From an uncultured Ruminococcus sp. (lineage in GTDB: Bacteria; Bacillota; Clostridia; Oscillospirales; Acutalibacteraceae), in assembly GCA_902785355.1 (NCBI GenBank), contig CACZYF010000004.1:1-60753 (forward strand): a stretch of DNA of 60,753 nt. Reading direction: 5' to 3'. The notes beneath the pieces are model-generated. The model was given only the letters and a program-made list of their open reading frames with translations, did no database searches and was not told the origin of the DNA. Positions within the stretch are counted from its first letter, which is position 1. Every line of letters begins with the position of its first letter. A program made the position numbers and the translations under genes. Positions 58,783 to 60,753 of the stretch are shown here, in pieces.

Positions 58783-59979
58783 ATGAAACTCGATCCAATC
58801 GTTATATCGTTACTCGACACCGACCTGTATAAATTCAATATGGATCAGGTCATCTTCCATAAACATACCGATCTGTGCGGAAAATACTACTTTAAATGCC
58901 GTAACAAGGATGTGAAGTTCACACCCGAAATGCTCGAGGAGATCAACTCCCAGATCGACCATCTCTGTACCCTGCGATTCCGCAAGGATGAGCTCGACTA
59001 TCTGCGTTCCATCCGCTTCATCAAAAACGACTATGTAGAATTTCTCCGTCTGTGGCATCCCATCCGGGAGTATGTCACAACATCTCTGAGTAAAAGCGGC
59101 GAGCTCTCCATCATTGTCGAAGGTCCGTTGTTCTCCGCGATGCAATTCGAGATCCATCTCCTGGAGATCGTCAACGAAGTTTACTTCCGCATGTCTTACG
59201 ATTATGATACGCTCCTGAAAGCGGCAGAAGAAAAGCTGAACAAAAAGATCGAAGCGCTGAACAACGGCACCTATACCTTTACCTTTGCAGAGTTCGGCTG
59301 CCGCCGCAGACTCTCCCGCGAATGGGAGGACGTTGTTGTCCGCAGGCTTGCGACCGAAACAAAGAGCTGCACCGGTACCTCCAACGTCTATCTCGCGATG
59401 AAGTACAACCTCACCCCCATCGGCACCTATGCGCATGAGTTTGTGCAGATGTATCAGGGCATCGACCGTTACCCGCTCGCCTACACCAACCACTACGCGA
59501 TGCGCGACTGGTATGACGAGTATGACGGTGATAACGGTACCGCCCTCACCGACACCATCACCACCGACCTCTTCCTTATGGACTTCAACCGTTCTATGGT
59601 CAACAACTACAACGGCGTTCGCCATGACTCCGGCGATCCGTATGAATGGGGCGAAAAGATCATTAAGCACTACGAGAGCTACGGCGTCGATCCGCGTACC
59701 AAGCTCCTGCTGTTCTCCGATAGCTTGGACTTTGACCGCGCACAGAAGCTTTACGACTACTTCAAAGGCAGAGCAAAGGTCAGCTTCGGCATCGGTACCT
59801 TCTGCTCCAACGATACCAACGTCGATCCGCTGAATATCGTCATCAAGCTGCAGTATGTCAACGATAAACCTGTCGCGAAGCTCAGCGATAACCCCGAGAA
59901 GAGCATGTGCCACGATGAGGAGTATTTAAAATACCTCAAGCGTTCCGTTGCCTTCCGCTTAAAAAGAGAAAGCCTGTAA
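58783..59979 (+). CDS. pncB: Nicotinate phosphoribosyltransferase
   Basis: 398 residues. Begins MKLDPIVISLLDTDLYKFNM and contains GTYAHEFVQMYQG, with the histidine phosphorylated by ATP in PncB, and VRHDSGDPYEW and FGIGT in the phosphoribosyl-binding barrel. It converts nicotinate and PRPP to nicotinate mononucleotide in NAD salvage. The start at ATG 58783 follows AAAGGAA; the frame is open further upstream only through the promoter region. Confidence 0.94.
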   Translation: MKLDPIVISLLDTDLYKFNMDQVIFHKHTDLCGKYYFKCRNKDVKFTPEMLEEINSQIDHLCTLRFRKDELDYLRSIRFIKNDYVEFLRLWHPIREYVTTSLSKSGELSIIVEGPLFSAMQFEIHLLEIVNEVYFRMSYDYDTLLKAAEEKLNKKIEALNNGTYTFTFAEFGCRRRLSREWEDVVVRRLATETKSCTGTSNVYLAMKYNLTPIGTYAHEFVQMYQGIDRYPLAYTNHYAMRDWYDEYDGDNGTALTDTITTDLFLMDFNRSMVNNYNGVRHDSGDPYEWGEKIIKHYESYGVDPRTKLLLFSDSLDFDRAQKLYDYFKGRAKVSFGIGTFCSNDTNVDPLNIVIKLQYVNDKPVAKLSDNPEKSMCHDEEYLKYLKRSVAFRLKRESL

Positions 59980-59985
59980 TATCAT

Positions 59986-60021
59986 AAGCACTTCTGATCG
60001 TTTAGTCAGGAGTGCTTTTCT
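59986..60021 (+). terminator. Terminator of pncB
   Basis: aagcacttctga pairs with tcaggagtgctt (one mismatch) and is followed by TTCT. Confidence 0.7.
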
Positions 60022-60049
60022 ATATTTTACTGCTATCGGCACTTTGCTT

Positions 60050-60087
60050 GTAAAAATTTAGAGAGCATCACTATTGTGATACTCTCT
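60050..60087 (-). terminator. Terminator of tRNA-Leu
   Basis: Read leftward, AGAGAGTATCAC pairs with GTGATGCTCTCT around AATA and is followed by AAATTTTTAC. Confidence 0.7.
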
Positions 60088-60088
60088 A

Positions 60089-60175
60089 TGGTGCCGGTAG
60101 TGGGACTCGAACCCACACGTCCGCGAAGACAACAGATTTTGAGTCTGCCTCGTCTGCCAATTCCGACATACCGGC
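60089..60175 (-). tRNA. tRNA-Leu (anticodon CAA)
   Basis: A class II tRNA on the minus strand: acceptor GCCGGTA/TACCGGC, encoded CCA, discriminator A, anticodon stem GCAGA/TCTGT with loop CTCAAAA giving CAA, and a long variable arm. It reads UUG leucine codons. Confidence 0.94.
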
Positions 60176-60279
60176 GGCTACAAATGGTATTATACATCAA
60201 AGCAATTGATAAATCAAGTTTTATTTTTGATAATGATTCGATATTAAACCTTATTTTAGTTTGTACATAATTTGTTCAT

Positions 60280-60308
60280 TTGACTTTAAGATACATTGGC
60301 AGTATAAT
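60280..60308 (+). promoter_or_regulatory. Promoter of the small acidic protein
   Basis: TTGACT and a perfect TATAAT are separated by 17 bp, 32 bases before the start codon. Confidence 0.75.
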
Positions 60309-60340
60309 GTAGAAAAGATGACTGAAAGGAGTGTTATACT

Positions 60341-60580
60341 ATGTCAGATTTAAAGAAAGCATGGAAGCAGACTGCAAAATCCTTCATTCTCGCGTTCAAC
60401 GATCTTGGTGCTTCCGTGTTGGATTCCGTTAAGGCAGGCAGAGATATCGCCGTAGAATGGGCGCGCAAGGACAATCCGCATGTCGAGAACGATCAGCATG
60501 TAGAAGCTGAGGGCGTTGAGGTTACAGAAGATACAGCTCCTACGGAAGAAGCCGCTTCTACCGAAAACACCGCCGAATAA
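60341..60580 (+). CDS. Small acidic protein of unknown function
   Basis: 79 residues. An amphipathic N-terminal helix (KKAWKQTAKSFILAFNDLGASVLDSVKAGRDIAVEW) is followed by a disordered acidic tail rich in Glu, Thr and Ala (TEDTAPTEEAASTENTAE). AAAGGAG lies ten bases before the ATG, and promoter and terminator are strong, so it is probably well expressed. It resembles small phasin-like or stress-associated helical proteins only in composition; I do not recognise the family. Confidence 0.7.
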   Translation: MSDLKKAWKQTAKSFILAFNDLGASVLDSVKAGRDIAVEWARKDNPHVENDQHVEAEGVEVTEDTAPTEEAASTENTAE

Positions 60581-60596
60581 TATATTACGTAAGACT

Positions 60597-60630
60597 AAAG
60601 CCGCCTTCCGAAAGGAAAGCGGCTTATTGC
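60597..60630 (+). terminator. Terminator of the small acidic protein gene
   Basis: aagccgc pairs with gcggctt, with an inner ccttccgaaagg hairpin, followed by ATTGCTTATT. Confidence 0.75.
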
Positions 60631-60753
60631 TTATTAGTGAGCTTTTATCTCGGATTATACTAAGTATCCATTAAACGCTTTAACAAATTTGTTAGCGAGA
60701 AATTTCGCAGAGCAAGGCGGAGGACGCAGGCATACTGGCGTATGTCAAGGACG
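60631..60753. other. Unassigned right end of the window
   Basis: No gene start can be supported here. It ends with GCATACTGGCGTATG, a short palindrome, within a GC-richer purine-rich block that runs off the window and could be an intergenic repeat or the start of a coding region. Confidence 0.3.

Noticed and set aside
58810-59913. A 367-codon open frame on the minus strand opposite pncB
   Set aside because: It mirrors the pncB coding strand in GC-biased codons, has no ribosome-binding site and encodes low-complexity Val/Asp/Gly-rich sequence with no family signature.

Overview
The window is a chromosomal segment of a spore-forming, anaerobic, low-to-mid GC Firmicute, most likely a clostridium of the Oscillospirales (Ruminococcaceae or a relative). 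The evidence is internal: an uninterrupted sporulation sigma factor K gene, a CwlD-type spore-cortex amidase, both dipicolinate synthase subunits, a DUF1540 protein, a RemA (DUF370) protein, the PrkC/PrpC kinase-phosphatase pair, RNase M5, RecD2, and a secreted protein that ends in a dockerin-like domain, a hallmark of the ruminococci and cellulosomal clostridia. I cannot name the species. There are no phage structural genes, no transposase and no CRISPR array.

Layout. 1-6.9 kb: tRNA-Ser, hemW, then divergently prfC, sigK, cwlD, radA and a DUF6873-like gene. 6.9-8.7 kb: a 0.7-kb non-coding stretch with inverted repeats and REP-like elements, and a lone XerC/D-type recombinase bracketed by those elements. 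8.7-11.5 kb: a GntR(YtrA)-ABC ATPase-permease-lipoprotein operon. 11.6-15.5 kb: an orphan F420-ligase-like gene, the dockerin protein, an AT-rich membrane-protein locus with an interrupted upstream small ORF, and tRNA-Ala. 15.6-28.2 kb: one long leftward operon, yicC-remA-gmk-rpoZ-priA-def-fmt-yugP-rsmB-rlmN-prpC-prkC-rsgA, with gaps or overlaps mostly of a few bases; it couples nucleotide supply, transcription, replication restart, formyl-Met metabolism, rRNA modification and Ser/Thr phospho-signalling. yebC diverges from it across a palindrome. 29.2-38.8 kb: comEC-holA-rnmV, a purine phosphoribosyltransferase, a HIT protein, and a DUF512-der-plsY-dacA operon. 38.9-43.4 kb: yceD-rpmF, a P-loop protein, pgi and a second D,D-carboxypeptidase, separated by mosaic non-coding repeats. 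43.4-48.3 kb: ispF, ispD, metY, a zinc-ribbon membrane protein, dpaA-dpaB and a DUF1540 protein. 48.3-53 kb: a small membrane protein, then a leftward MurT-like/GatD-like/ATP-grasp operon facing away from alr-recD2. 55-60.7 kb: mreB, a short-chain dehydrogenase, mscS, ybjQ, pncB, tRNA-Leu and a small acidic protein.

The most interesting locus is 48.7-51.8 kb. The GatD-like protein keeps the overall fold signatures of the lipid II amidotransferase glutaminase subunit but lacks the catalytic cysteine and has lost the usual histidine position; its MurT-like partner keeps the P-loop, zinc ribbon and DVSW motif but has lost the conserved KNPAG-type motif. With an ATP-grasp ligase following in the same operon and alanine racemase facing it, this looks like a repurposed cell-wall ligase system rather than ordinary glutamate amidation. 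Further points of interest are a terminator-like hairpin that contains the Shine-Dalgarno sequence of a carboxypeptidase gene, a palindrome sitting exactly between the back-to-back yicC and yebC promoters, an orphan CofE-like protein, and several families of short dispersed repeats. All promoter and terminator calls are by eye and all family assignments come from recognisable motifs, not from searches.
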